Under the pieces are notes generated by a model. That model was not told where the DNA came from, searched no databases, and saw nothing but the letters and a program-made list of their open reading frames with translations. Source: Streptomyces sp. NRRL B-24484 (GTDB lineage Bacteria; Actinomycetota; Actinomycetes; Streptomycetales; Streptomycetaceae). From it: a DNA stretch of 64,000 bases. Position 1 is the stretch's first letter. Every line of letters starts with the position of its first letter. The stretch covers positions 1 through 64,000 of the forward strand of contig NZ_JOAI01000010.1 of NCBI RefSeq assembly GCF_000717715.1, given 5' to 3'. Below, piece by piece: positions 35,911-43,889 of the stretch. The position numbers and the translations under genes are program-made.

Positions 35911-36324
35911 CTACGGCTGGGCAGGAGACCCGCCGCGCTTCTTGTGCAGGCTGATGACGACGGTGTTGTCCTCGCCCACGGACGAGTCCACCTCACCGGC
36001 CAGTGCGGAGAGCACCGTCCAGGCGAAGGTGTCCCGCTCGGGGGCACGGCCGTCGGTCGTGGGCGCCGACACGGTCACCTTGAGCGAGTCGCCGACCAGC
36101 CGGAACTCGCAGCTCAGGACGGAGCCCGGCACCGCCTGCTGGAGCAGGATGGCGCAGGCCTCGTCCACCGCGATGCGGAGGTCCTCGATCTCGTCCAGGG
36201 TGAAGTCCAAGCGGGCCGCGAGGCCCGCCGTCGCTGTTCGCAGCACCGAGAGGTAGGCACCCGCTGCGGGCAGCCGGACCTCGACGAAGTCCTTCACGTC
36301 GGGCTCACCGTCGATCTGGGACAC
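35911..36324 (-). CDS. RsbW-type anti-sigma factor (serine-kinase-like), partner of the SigH-like factor
   Basis: 137 residues. GTG start chosen because AGGAGG precedes it by five bases; the frame is open further upstream without a ribosome site. GHKL-type ATPase fold: DFVEVRLPAAGAYLSVLRTA, the N-box helix DLRIAVDEACAILLQQ, and C-terminal GEDNTVVISLHKKR. It binds and inhibits the neighbouring sigma factor and may phosphorylate an anti-anti-sigma factor. In S. coelicolor the equivalent gene (ushX/prsH/rshA) precedes sigH in one operon. About 100 bases separate the two genes. Confidence 0.87.
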   Translation of the reverse strand: MSQIDGEPDVKDFVEVRLPAAGAYLSVLRTATAGLAARLDFTLDEIEDLRIAVDEACAILLQQAVPGSVLSCEFRLVGDSLKVTVSAPTTDGRAPERDTFAWTVLSALAGEVDSSVGEDNTVVISLHKKRGGSPAQP

Positions 36325-36555
36325 CCTCACCTCCTGGGTGACGCGCGGTGCTTGCGGCCGGACGGCCGCGGCACTTCCTCTTGCTTCGCTCAACTGCTTC
36401 GCCCCAACTCGTCCGAGGGGTGGTGCGGTACGTACCGGTTCATACCCACCCGGGGGAGTCGGAACGCCGCGCATCCGCCCGAGACGTTACCGCTATCGGA
36501 GGGCCGATGTCGCGATCTCCGGCCACGATCACGGGAACGGGCGACGGGAGGCCGG

Positions 36556-37038
36556 TCAACGGGCCGCCGACCCGCCGAGCTCGGCCAACGCGCCGTCGGT
36601 CAGCCGGAAGACCGTCCACTCGTCCATCGGCACCGCGCCGAGCGACTTGTAGAAGCCGATCGACGGCTCGTTCCAGTCCAGGACGGACCACTCCAGGCGG
36701 GCGTAGCCGCGGTCGACGCAGATCCGGGCCAGCTCGGCCAGCAGCGCCCTGCCGTGGCCGCCGCCGCGCGCCGAGGGCCTGACGTACAGGTCCTCCAGGT
36801 AGATCCCGTGGGTGCCGCGCCAGGTGGAGAAGTTGCGGAACCACAGGGCGAAGCCGACCGGCTCGCCGGCCGCGTCCTCGGCGATCAGCCCGAACACCGC
36901 CGGGTGCTCGCCGAACAGCGCGTCGTGCAGCTGTTCCGGGGTCGCCCGCGCCTCGTCCACGGCGCGCTCGTACTCGGCGAGCTCGCGGATCATGGCGTGG
37001 ATGACGGGGACGTCGGCGGCCTGGGCGGTGCGGATCAT
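36556..37038 (-). CDS. GNAT acetyltransferase, spermidine/diamine N-acetyltransferase-like
   Basis: 160 residues. Motif A: IYLEDLYVRPSARGGGHGRA (acetyl-CoA loop R-x-G-G-G-x-G). The downstream pattern RLEWSVLDWNEPSIGFYKSL with ALWFRNFSTWRG is characteristic of the SSAT-like branch acting on polyamines or thialysine. Last intact host gene before the prophage junction. Confidence 0.85.
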   Translation of the reverse strand: MIRTAQAADVPVIHAMIRELAEYERAVDEARATPEQLHDALFGEHPAVFGLIAEDAAGEPVGFALWFRNFSTWRGTHGIYLEDLYVRPSARGGGHGRALLAELARICVDRGYARLEWSVLDWNEPSIGFYKSLGAVPMDEWTVFRLTDGALAELGGSAAR

Positions 37039-37335
37039 ACGGCGAGGGTACTCGGACGGACCCGCCGGGCGGAAAGGTTAATCGCGCCGACCTGCCCGGA
37101 CCCGCCGTCCTCCCGGCGCCCCGACCTGCACGGGTGGTCCCGACCTGGGCCCGGTCGGCGAGCCGGGCCTCCGGCGGGCGGACCGCCGGGACTGGTGGTG
37201 CCCGGGTGCCGCAGCGGTGCGCATCGCGGCCTCCCTCGCTCGGGGCGGCGGGCCGGTCCGGGGCGGCCCGACCCGTGCCACGAGCCTACGCCGACGGCCG
37301 CCGGGCGACCTGCCGGACGCCCCGGGCACGCCGGA
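37039..37335. other. gene-free GC-rich stretch next to the prophage junction
   Basis: About 300 bases with no credible start, ribosome site or RNA fold apart from the terminator that follows. Only low-information GC-rich sequence is seen. Confidence 0.5.
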
Positions 37336-37364
37336 GGCCCGGCCGCTGCGTGCGCGGCCGGGCC
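37336..37364 (-). terminator. terminator behind the disrupted host gene remnant
   Basis: 11-bp perfect inverted repeat (37336-37346 with 37354-37364), starting 18 bases past the stop codon of the remnant on the minus strand. Confidence 0.7.
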
Positions 37365-37382
37365 CCGGTTACTGATGCGTGA

Positions 37383-37445
37383 TCAGGCGGCCTTCTTGGT
37401 CTCCCAGAAGATGCGGTCGATCAGTGGTGAACGCTGATCATGGCG
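37383..37445 (-). pseudogene. 3' end of a host gene cut by the prophage; probable left attachment site (attL)
   Basis: On the minus strand an open frame of about 20 codons ends SPLIDRIFWETKKAA-stop, right before a terminator. Going upstream it meets an in-frame TAG within eight codons and has no start. It looks like the last residues of a real protein whose body lies beyond the far end of the prophage. GATCAG (37425-37430) and CTGATC (37436-37441 region) form an inverted repeat around the junction. The att core should lie within about 37380-37445. The gap up to the integrase (37446-37583) shows no gene. Confidence 0.6.
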
Positions 37446-37583
37446 TCCCTACCGCCGGTGCTCCAGCCTACCTGGGGTAGGCACATCTGTGCAGCTCATC
37501 GCCCATTCGAAGAGGCGCCCGGCCAAACCCCCATGCTGGGCCCTGGAAGGCCCCCAGAGGCCCGCTGGGCGATTTTTGGGAGA

Positions 37584-38810
37584 TCACTGGGAGCCCAGCT
37601 CCCACACCGTCTGGGCGACCCCCTGGGACCTCTCCCACCTGGCCTGGAGGCTGCGCGCGACCCGCAGCTCCATCTCCGGGGTGACGTGCGAGTAGAGACC
37701 CTCGACCGTCGCGGACTTGTGCCCCATCCGCGTCTCGACCACGACCCGCGGGTGGCCGTCCTCGTCCAGCCACGTCTTGTGTCCGTGCCGCATCCCATGC
37801 GGCACCAGGCCCGACATGCCCTCGACCGGATCGAGCGCCGGCCGCCCGCGCGTGCCGCGCCGCCGCGGCTCGGCCGGCCGACCCTTGACGATTGGGTGCC
37901 AGTACCGCCCGTAGAACTCATCATCGACCCGGAGCGGCTTGCCCGTGATCGAGGTGAACACGAGCTCGCTGCCGCCCTGGCCCCGGACCTCGCGCAGGAT
38001 CTCGGCGAGGAACGGCGGCACCCGGAGCGTCCGATACGACCCGTACTTGGGCGGCAGGAGCGTCCACCCCTTCTCGCGCAGCCACTGGCCCTGGTAGTCG
38101 ACCCGGACCGCACTGCCGTACGGATCGTCGGAGAGCCAGAGCCGATCCTTACGAAGTCCGGCGATCTCTCCGATCCGCATCCCCGTGTAGGCCATCGTGA
38201 GCACCATGGCCCACCCCTGCAGATCCCGAGCCGTCCGGGCGTTCGCTGCGATGCGGAACGCCTGGAGAGGGTCCGGGTAGATGTAGTCGTCCTCGCCGGC
38301 CCGCGGGGGCGGGACGTACCGGCCGCGGCGGGCGGCCTTCCCAGTGGGAACCGGGTTGGCAGTGATGAGCCCCTCGTCCACCGCGTCCTGGAGCATCAGC
38401 CGGAACAGCGACTCGATGCTCGTGACGTAGTTGGGTTTGTTCGACCGGCTGAGCCGCTTCTTCCAGGCCCGGAAGCCCAGCGTGCTGATATCGCGTAGGT
38501 CGACGCTGCCCCATTCCGGGATCAGCTGCGCCCGCAGCCTGGACCGGTAGGTCCCGTCGCTCAGCTCGGCAACGTCGATGGACTCCAGCCACAGCTCGGC
38601 GTACTGGCCGAACGTCATCTTTCCGCTGCGGGGGTCGATGAACTTCTTCCCGCGGCGAATATCGGATTCGAGCGCCTGGCCGTACTGCTCGGCCAGGCGC
38701 TCGGTGGGGAACTTGTTGCCGAAGTCGTCCTCGCTCGCCGAGGCGTACTTCCCGTTCGGTAGCTTGTACTTGACGCGCCAGTACTTTCCGCGCTTCTCGG
38801 CATAGGCCAT
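37584..38810 (-). CDS. int: phage-type tyrosine recombinase (integrase)
   Basis: 408 residues. N-terminal arm-binding region (YAEKRGKYWRVKYKLPNG), SAM-like core-binding domain (FGQYAELWLESIDVAEL), then the catalytic domain with the complete set: R212 (AYTGMRIGEIAGL), H338 and R341 (PHGMRHGHKT), H364 (RMGHKS) and nucleophile Y373 (EGLYSHVTPEM). Start ATG 38810 is preferred because GGAG lies seven bases upstream; ATG 38822 is an alternative. It reads towards attL, the usual arrangement for an integrase next to its attachment site. Confidence 0.93.
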   Translation of the reverse strand: MAYAEKRGKYWRVKYKLPNGKYASASEDDFGNKFPTERLAEQYGQALESDIRRGKKFIDPRSGKMTFGQYAELWLESIDVAELSDGTYRSRLRAQLIPEWGSVDLRDISTLGFRAWKKRLSRSNKPNYVTSIESLFRLMLQDAVDEGLITANPVPTGKAARRGRYVPPPRAGEDDYIYPDPLQAFRIAANARTARDLQGWAMVLTMAYTGMRIGEIAGLRKDRLWLSDDPYGSAVRVDYQGQWLREKGWTLLPPKYGSYRTLRVPPFLAEILREVRGQGGSELVFTSITGKPLRVDDEFYGRYWHPIVKGRPAEPRRRGTRGRPALDPVEGMSGLVPHGMRHGHKTWLDEDGHPRVVVETRMGHKSATVEGLYSHVTPEMELRVARSLQARWERSQGVAQTVWELGSQ

Positions 38811-38838
38811 GCACTGCTCCATGGGTGGCGGCGGAGCC

Positions 38839-38856
38839 CGGCCCCGTCGGGGCCGG
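38839..38856 (-). terminator. palindrome between the integrase and the next upstream gene
   Basis: CCGGCCCCG and CGGGGCCGG around a single T, 30 bases past the stop of the small gene above. Possibly a terminator that limits read-through into the integrase. Confidence 0.5.
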
Positions 38857-38885
38857 CCGCCCGTGATCTCTACTCGACTCGCTGC

Positions 38886-39095
38886 CTACATGGCAGCTGC
38901 GACCAGCTCGGCGCCGACCTGGTCGACCTCGGCCTGCAGCGCCCTCTCCAGGCGCGGAACGTCCTCTTCCGTGACCCTCGACTCCAGCACCGACACCTGG
39001 AGGATGTGCTCCGTGTCGGTCCGGATGGTCTCGAAGAACATGAGCCCTCTACGCGGCAGCTCTGGGACGCGCTTGACGTGGATCCGCGGCAGCAC
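38886..39095 (-). CDS. small hypothetical prophage protein
   Basis: 69 residues from GTG after GGGGGGAG. Sequence features: a basic N-terminus (RIHVKRVPELPRRGL), a beta-like middle (HILQVSVLESRV) and an acidic helix (EEDVPRLERALQAEVDQ). Not recognised. It lies between the repressor and integrase genes on the same strand, so it may belong to the lysogeny operon. Confidence 0.6.
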   Translation of the reverse strand: MLPRIHVKRVPELPRRGLMFFETIRTDTEHILQVSVLESRVTEEDVPRLERALQAEVDQVGAELVAAAM

Positions 39096-39183
39096 GCGGC
39101 TCCCCCCTTACCTGACCGAGTACGGTGCCACCCTCCCTCGCAGGTAGACGCACAGTATCGAAGCCGACCGACACTGTGAACAG

Positions 39184-39735
39184 CTACTCGTCAGTACGTT
39201 CAACCTTGGACTGTCGACCGGTCACCGCGCGCCGCAGGTCCCGCTGGACGGCACCCCACTCGCGCAGGTCCTCGCGCACCTGGTCCGGCGCCGGCGGCTC
39301 CTCGCCGCGCTCGATCACCAGAGCCATGACCGCTGCGGACCCGTCCTCCCGCAGGTCGACGATGTCCGTGTCGATCACATGCCCGTCGGACAGCTCCTGG
39401 AGGAGCCGAGCGGGCAGGCGCTTCATGAGCGCCCGTGCGAGGGCCAGTTCCAGGTCGCTCGGCTGCGCGGCGGCCGCCGGCTCCGACTCACGAAGAGTCG
39501 GTTCGCCACCGGCCAGGACAGCCTCCACCGATCCGTCGTCCCAGCCCACCTCGCGCGCGTAGCTGCGGATCGTCGCCGTCACGCGGGTGGCGCGGCCGGC
39601 CTCGATCGTCGCAAGGGAGTTGCGGGTTACGCCGATGGCGCTCCCCAGCTCGTCCTGCGTCCGGCCCCCCGCCTGGCGGCCGGCCTTCAACAGGCTGCCC
39701 AGCCGGGCCCAGTCTCTCGTCATGGGCCCCATCAT
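39184..39735 (-). CDS. XRE-family helix-turn-helix regulator, probable prophage repressor
   Basis: 183 residues. HTH_XRE domain in residues 8-65: GRTQDELGSAIGVTRNSLAT and IEAGRATRVTATIRSYAREV. The rest is acidic and helical, a likely oligomerisation region, without a RecA-cleavage protease fold. Divergent from a Cro-like gene across a palindrome-rich 200-bp region, the classic immunity-switch layout. ATG 39735 or 39723 could be used. Confidence 0.78.
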   Translation of the reverse strand: MMGPMTRDWARLGSLLKAGRQAGGRTQDELGSAIGVTRNSLATIEAGRATRVTATIRSYAREVGWDDGSVEAVLAGGEPTLRESEPAAAAQPSDLELALARALMKRLPARLLQELSDGHVIDTDIVDLREDGSAAVMALVIERGEEPPAPDQVREDLREWGAVQRDLRRAVTGRQSKVERTDE

Positions 39736-39938
39736 GCCGCACGCCGATGCAACGGGACAGTGCGGATCCGGCCTCTTGAGCTGGGCTTAAGGCCCGGTTT
39801 CTGTGCACATCCGTTGCATCGGATGGGACCACTGGTGCACTCCGGGCCCGGTATCGAACAGGTTTCCGACAAGCTCAATGCACAGAAACTGTGCATTGAG
39901 TGTTGTGTCCTGCATCGCTCTGCGCTACGTTTCATGGC
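39736..39938. promoter_or_regulatory. lysis-lysogeny switch region with paired operators and a leaderless promoter
   Basis: CCGATGCAACGG (39744-39755) and CCGTTGCATCGG (39811-39822) form an inverted pair 55 bases apart, next to the repressor. CTCAATGCACAG (39874-39885) and CTGTGCATTGAG (39889-39900) form a 12-bp palindrome abutting the rightward promoter: -35 TTGTGT (39903-39908), 17 bases, -10 TACGTT (39926-39931). Transcription should start at about 39938, directly at the GTG of the next gene. Confidence 0.75.
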
Positions 39939-40145
39939 GTGACACCGAACGGCACTGCAATCAGGGCCTTCCGAGAGGTCCAGAAACTGAGCATCCGCAG
40001 GTTGGGCGTGCTCTCCACGCGTGACCCGTCTCACATCTCGCGCATCGAGCGGGGGAAGGCCGGGGCATCCGAGGAGGCGCTCCGACGAATCGCCGGAGCG
40101 CTCGGCGTGCCGGTAGCAGCCATCAACAGGGAGGAACAGTCGTGA
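39939..40145 (+). CDS. Cro-like XRE-family helix-turn-helix protein, leaderless
   Basis: 68 residues from GTG 39939 (TPNGTAIRAFREVQKLSIRR). HTH: IRRLGVLSTRDPSHISRIER then EEALRRIAGALGVPVAAI. No ribosome site; the start coincides with the predicted transcription start. Probable early regulator that competes with the repressor. The stop overlaps the next gene (GTGA). Confidence 0.8.
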   Translation: MTPNGTAIRAFREVQKLSIRRLGVLSTRDPSHISRIERGKAGASEEALRRIAGALGVPVAAINREEQS

Positions 40146-40420
40146 CCACGGCCACCGCCACCAGGCCCCGCCGCCGCAAGACCGCGTCGGTCGAGGACAT
40201 CCCGGTCGAGGAGCTGCGGCACTACTCCGTCAAGGAGACCGCCGCGCTGCTCGGCATTTCGCCCCGCTGGCTGGCCGGCAAGTGCGCCGCCCGCGAGGTC
40301 GCCTTCACCGTCATCGCGGGCCAGAACAAGTTCACCGCGGCGCACATCAGGTTGCTGTCGGCCGCAGGCGAGGTCGTCCCCGCCGCCATCGGCCGCCGGG
40401 TCCTCGCGCCCGCCGTCTGA
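40142..40420 (+). CDS. small MerR/excisionase-type DNA-binding protein
   Basis: 92 residues. Basic leader TRPRRRKTASVED, then a winged-helix-like motif HYSVKETAALLGISPRWLAG, with AFTVIAGQNKFTAAHIRLLS as the wing/second helix. Such HTH_17-like proteins serve as excisionases or replication-control factors in Streptomyces phages and integrative elements. Translationally coupled to the Cro-like gene. Confidence 0.7.
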   Translation: MTTATATRPRRRKTASVEDIPVEELRHYSVKETAALLGISPRWLAGKCAAREVAFTVIAGQNKFTAAHIRLLSAAGEVVPAAIGRRVLAPAV

Positions 40421-40435
40421 CCCAGACACGAAAAC

Positions 40436-40460
40436 GGCCGCCCGCTGCAGACGGACGGCC
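40436..40460 (+). terminator. weak terminator-like inverted repeat
   Basis: GGCCGCCCG (40436-40444) against CGGACGGCC (40452-40460), one mismatch, 15 bases past the stop. It may attenuate the early transcript. Confidence 0.5.
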
Positions 40461-40506
40461 AGGTGCAGCTCGCACCACCTACCCAAGGAACGGAGGTACG
40501 GCCGCA

Positions 40507-40854
40507 ATGCAGCAGCCTACCGAACTCGAACTGCAGTACCCCGCGATGCTGGCCGTCGCCGCGCTCACCCAGCGCATGGCCGCCGCCGGCGTCCCCCAGA
40601 CCATCACCCCCGCGTGGGACTACACCGGCGGCCTCGCCACCGGCGTCTTCCCCGAGAACCCCGACGCCCTCGTGGTCCTGAGCGCCTGGTGCAACCTCCT
40701 CGGCCTCGACCACCGCGTCTCCTGGCGCGACGTCGTCACCCCGGCCGGCGGCCGCCGCGTCTGGACCATCGCCACCACGGTCGACGAGATCTCCGTGCAC
40801 ATCAGCGCCTCCGTCCCGCTGCGCACCTCCGACCGCGAGCTGGTGAACGCATGA
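40507..40854 (+). CDS. hypothetical early prophage protein
   Basis: 115 residues, after an ACGGAGG ribosome site. Mixed alpha/beta without motif (YPAMLAVAALTQRMAAAGVP, VVLSAWCNLLGLDHRVSWRD). Not recognised. Its stop overlaps the next start (ATGA). Confidence 0.65.
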   Translation: MQQPTELELQYPAMLAVAALTQRMAAAGVPQTITPAWDYTGGLATGVFPENPDALVVLSAWCNLLGLDHRVSWRDVVTPAGGRRVWTIATTVDEISVHISASVPLRTSDRELVNA

Positions 40855-41195
40855 ACCCGAGGCGTAAGGCAGTCACCGCGCTGCCCGCAGTCACCGCGCT
40901 GCTCGTGTTCCTGGCGAAGCACCCGGACGTCGCCGAGCTGCCCCTCAGCTGGGACGTCCGGCGTGACGAGAACGGCTACGACCTCTGGGTGGAGGCCGAG
41001 CACTACGCGCCGAACGGCGGCGAGCTCCTCCACGCGGTCGGGAAGGCCCTCCGAGGGGCCGTCACGAAGAACGAGTTCGTCTCGACCGACAGCGGCAACC
41101 CCACGATCGCCTACCACCTCAGCGGGTCGACCGGCGGAGTCTCCGTCATCGGCGACGCCTTCGTGCGCACGGCGGATGCGGAGGCAACCCGATGA
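40851..41195 (+). CDS. hypothetical early prophage protein
   Basis: 114 residues. Helical start (RRKAVTALPAVTALLVFLAK) then a beta-rich part (LPLSWDVRRDENGYDLWVEA). It resembles the preceding protein in general layout, and the two could be distant duplicates. Coupled on both sides by ATGA overlaps. Confidence 0.62.
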   Translation: MNPRRKAVTALPAVTALLVFLAKHPDVAELPLSWDVRRDENGYDLWVEAEHYAPNGGELLHAVGKALRGAVTKNEFVSTDSGNPTIAYHLSGSTGGVSVIGDAFVRTADAEATR

Positions 41196-41920
41196 GCACC
41201 GAACCGATGACCCCCGAGCGCTTCGCTGAGATCCAGGCCCGCGAGGAGGCCGCCACCCCCGGCCCCTGGCGCTGGCGGGGCGACACCGCGGCACGTCACC
41301 TCCGGCTCCAGACGCCTCACCGCGGCGGCCTGACCATCATGGACTTCATTCGCTGGGGGATGAACGGCGCCCGGCCGCGCTTCGCCCGCGGCGGGCTCAT
41401 GTACCCGGCCGACGAGATGGCCACCTACGACTACCGCAAGAACGTCGTAGGCATCGACAACCCCGACGCCGCGTTCATCGCCCACGCCCGGCAGGACGTC
41501 GCCGACCTCATCGCCGAGGTGGGCTGGCTCGCTGCCGAGCTGGCGGACCGGATCGCCGAGCTCACCACCTCGGCCCGCGTTGCGGAGCAAGCGTGGGAGC
41601 GCAACGCCGCGATGGCCCAGGAGATCACCGAGCTGCGCGAGCAGCTCGCCACCCCGGTCTGGAAGGCCTACTACGACACCATCACCGTCGGCCTGTTCCG
41701 TACCGAGGCGGCTGCCCGCGCGGCGTGCGAGGACCTGATCCGGTGCGAGGACGCCGCCGGCGCCGAGTCGGCGACGTTCGACTGGATCGGCGACGAGGAC
41801 GACCCGGAGGAGCCGCGCGAGCTGTGCGTGGCCTTCCCCGGCCTCGACGAGGCCCCCACCGGTTACTGCGTAGTCGGGGCGCAGGTGGCCGACACGTACG
41901 ACCCGGACGCCGAGTCATGA
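41192..41920 (+). CDS. hypothetical prophage protein, ead/Ea22-like type
   Basis: 242 residues. N-terminal TPERFAEIQAREEAATPGPW, then NPDAAFIAHARQDVADLIAE with a coiled-coil segment (LAAELADRIAELTTSARVAE). The phrase DAAFIAHAR-D-LI is typical of small early proteins in many actinophages. Function unknown. The C-terminal part is acidic (WIGDEDDPEEPRE). Confidence 0.7.
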   Translation: MSTEPMTPERFAEIQAREEAATPGPWRWRGDTAARHLRLQTPHRGGLTIMDFIRWGMNGARPRFARGGLMYPADEMATYDYRKNVVGIDNPDAAFIAHARQDVADLIAEVGWLAAELADRIAELTTSARVAEQAWERNAAMAQEITELREQLATPVWKAYYDTITVGLFRTEAAARAACEDLIRCEDAAGAESATFDWIGDEDDPEEPRELCVAFPGLDEAPTGYCVVGAQVADTYDPDAES

Positions 41921-42075
41921 CGAACAGCCTCGGCCCGGTCGCCAGCGCCCTCGTCCTCGGGGCCCCGGTCGCCGCCGCGGTGGCGATCAGTTTCTGGCCA
42001 ACCCGTGAGCAGCTGCGCCGCCGCCGGATCCGCCGGTCGTACCGGCGGGCCCGCCGCGCGGCCCGGAAGGCCTGA
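41917..42075 (+). CDS. small membrane protein with basic tail
   Basis: 52 residues. One membrane helix (SALVLGAPVAAAVAISFW) followed by an Arg-rich cytoplasmic tail (RRRRIRRSYRRARRAARK). ATGA overlap with the gene before. Unknown role. Confidence 0.6.
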   Translation: MTNSLGPVASALVLGAPVAAAVAISFWPTREQLRRRRIRRSYRRARRAARKA

Positions 42076-42078
42076 CCG

Positions 42079-42429
42079 GTGGGGACGGCCGACCGGCCGG
42101 AGCGCCCCGCCCCGGCGGCCGACCGTCCCCGCCACGGCTGCGCCCAGTGGCTCCCGGCCGAGGGCCGCTACTGCGGCCGATCGGCCCGGGAGTACCGCAC
42201 CGGCCTCTGTTGCCCCGACCACACCCCAGCCCGACAGGCCGGCCGGGACGAACCCGAGTCCGGCCCCGGATACACCCCGCAGCGCCTCGCCACCCCGGCC
42301 TCCGCCAGCGCCGTCATCGACGCCCAGGCGATCGCCAGCGGTAAGAGGCGCAGCAGTCCCCGGGAGTACCGCCTCGCCCAGGCCGCCACCGGCCGGGCCC
42401 CGCACCCCAGCACCAGGAGCACAGGATGA
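42079..42429 (+). CDS. hypothetical protein with Cys/His cluster
   Basis: 116 residues from GTG. HGCAQWLPAEGRYCG and GLCCPDHTPARQAG supply four Cys and two His in a spacing that could bind zinc. Otherwise disordered, Pro/Ser-rich. Ends in an ATGA overlap with the next gene. Confidence 0.55.
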   Translation: MGTADRPERPAPAADRPRHGCAQWLPAEGRYCGRSAREYRTGLCCPDHTPARQAGRDEPESGPGYTPQRLATPASASAVIDAQAIASGKRRSSPREYRLAQAATGRAPHPSTRSTG

Positions 42430-43025
42430 CCGTCCGTCTCGTCCCACCCGTGAGCAGCCTCGGCCTCTACGGGCCCGCCGATGAGCCTCTCGCCGAGGGC
42501 CCGCGGTTCGTCCGCACCGACCGCATGGCGCGCTGGCACCGGATCCGCTCCGGCGTCCACCGCGGCGACGGCCGGACGGTCTACACCCTGTGGTGCGGCT
42601 CGTTCGTCCGCGACGACGACTTCCTGTCCCGCGAGCAGCTGCGCGACGACGACCTGGTGTGCGGTCCGTGCGACGGCCGGGCGGTCGGCTCCGGTCAGGA
42701 GCCCGTCGGCCCCGCCGGCCGCCGCCTCGTCTTCACCCCGCGCGACCTCGCCCCGCCCAGGGTGTGCCCCGGCTCCAGGGACGCCGCGCTCACCGCGGTC
42801 GACGCCGCCGGCACCGTCGGCCGCTGCCTCGCCTGCAGCGACCTCCACCCCGTCCGCGCCATGGGCGGCCCCTACAACCCGCGCGCCGCGATCGTCCAGC
42901 ACGCCCCGGGCGCCCGCCTGGTCGCCCCGTGCCCCTTCCACCGCTGGAAGTACCTGACGCCCGGCCCGGACGGCATCCGCTGCTCTTGCGGCCGCGAGCT
43001 CACCTCGAACGGAGATGCCCGATGA
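42426..43025 (+). CDS. hypothetical zinc-ribbon prophage protein
   Basis: 199 residues with several Cys pairs (DLVCGPCDG, GRCLACSDLH, CSCGREL), suggesting one or two zinc ribbons. N-terminal RFVRTDRMARWHRIRSGVHR resembles nucleic-acid-binding patches. Not recognised further. Confidence 0.62.
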   Translation: MTVRLVPPVSSLGLYGPADEPLAEGPRFVRTDRMARWHRIRSGVHRGDGRTVYTLWCGSFVRDDDFLSREQLRDDDLVCGPCDGRAVGSGQEPVGPAGRRLVFTPRDLAPPRVCPGSRDAALTAVDAAGTVGRCLACSDLHPVRAMGGPYNPRAAIVQHAPGARLVAPCPFHRWKYLTPGPDGIRCSCGRELTSNGDAR

Positions 43026-43435
43026 TCACCGGACCCGTCACCACGCTGGAGCAGGCCGAAGCCGAGTTCCGCGCCGCCGTCGACCGCGTCCAGCGCACCC
43101 CGCTGCCCGAGCGCTCCGCCGAGGACGCCCTGATCACCCCGACCCTCGACGACATGGCCGTCAACCCGGGTGGCGCGCAGGCCCTGTACCGCATCACCTA
43201 CCAGCGCGTCGGCCGCCGGGGCGGCCGGGACGGCTCCCCGGCACCCGCCCCGCTCACCGTCTGGGCCACCGACCCCGGCCACCTCGCCCGACTCATCCAC
43301 AAGGACGTCCACCCCTACCTGCTGTCCACCGAGATCGAGGTCGACGTCGACCTGGAGGACGGCACCGGCTACATCCTCGCCGGCCTCCGCAGCGGCGGCA
43401 CCTTCACCATCGAGGTCCTGGCGGTCAACCAGTGA
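43022..43435 (+). CDS. hypothetical prophage protein
   Basis: 137 residues. Helical N-terminus (TLEQAEAEFRAAVDRVQRTP) and beta-rich C-terminus (YLLSTEIEVDVDLEDGTGYI). ATGA overlap with the upstream gene, GTGA with the downstream one. Unknown function. Confidence 0.6.
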   Translation: MITGPVTTLEQAEAEFRAAVDRVQRTPLPERSAEDALITPTLDDMAVNPGGAQALYRITYQRVGRRGGRDGSPAPAPLTVWATDPGHLARLIHKDVHPYLLSTEIEVDVDLEDGTGYILAGLRSGGTFTIEVLAVNQ

Positions 43436-43806
43436 GCCTCCCGCTGCGCCTCGCCCGGGTCGACGACCCGAGGCCCGCTCTCGTCCTCGCCCACGCGGAC
43501 GGCCGGGACTGGTTCCTCGCCCCGCTGCCCGCCACCCGGCTCCGGCCGCAGTACCGCGACTGGCCGATCCCCGCCCTCGTCCTGGTCGACACCCCGCGAC
43601 CCGGCTGCACTACCTGCCGGGGGGAGGGCGGCTGGACCGAGGCGGTCGGCCACCCGGAGACCGGCGAGTACGACGGCGAGGACTACATCCCCTGCGGCTG
43701 CTGGAACCCGTGGGCCGAGCCCGTCCTGACGGTCCGCATTCCTCGCTGGATCGCCCGCCGCTGGCTCCACCACCAGCCGTGCACCAGCACCGTCGCCCCG
43801 TTCTGA
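43432..43806 (+). CDS. hypothetical prophage protein with CxxC motifs
   Basis: 124 residues. CTTCRGEGGW and IPCGCWNPW resemble DnaJ-type or YggL-type zinc knuckles. Last member of the coupled chain before a terminator. Not recognised. Confidence 0.58.
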   Translation: MSLPLRLARVDDPRPALVLAHADGRDWFLAPLPATRLRPQYRDWPIPALVLVDTPRPGCTTCRGEGGWTEAVGHPETGEYDGEDYIPCGCWNPWAEPVLTVRIPRWIARRWLHHQPCTSTVAPF

Positions 43807-43823
43807 CCAGACCCACCCGTACG

Positions 43824-43862
43824 GCCCGTGGCGGGCCGACACCGACTCGGCCCGCCACGGGC
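43824..43862 (+). terminator. terminator within the early region
   Basis: 14-bp perfect inverted repeat (43824-43837 with 43849-43862), loop 11 bases. Confidence 0.75.
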
Positions 43863-43889
43863 GACCAACCACCGTAGGAGCCCCGCCCG

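Noticed and set aside
37365..37583. tRNA gene as the integration target
   Set aside because: I could not fold a cloverleaf or find a T-arm GGTTCGA-like motif; a protein-gene 3' end fits better.
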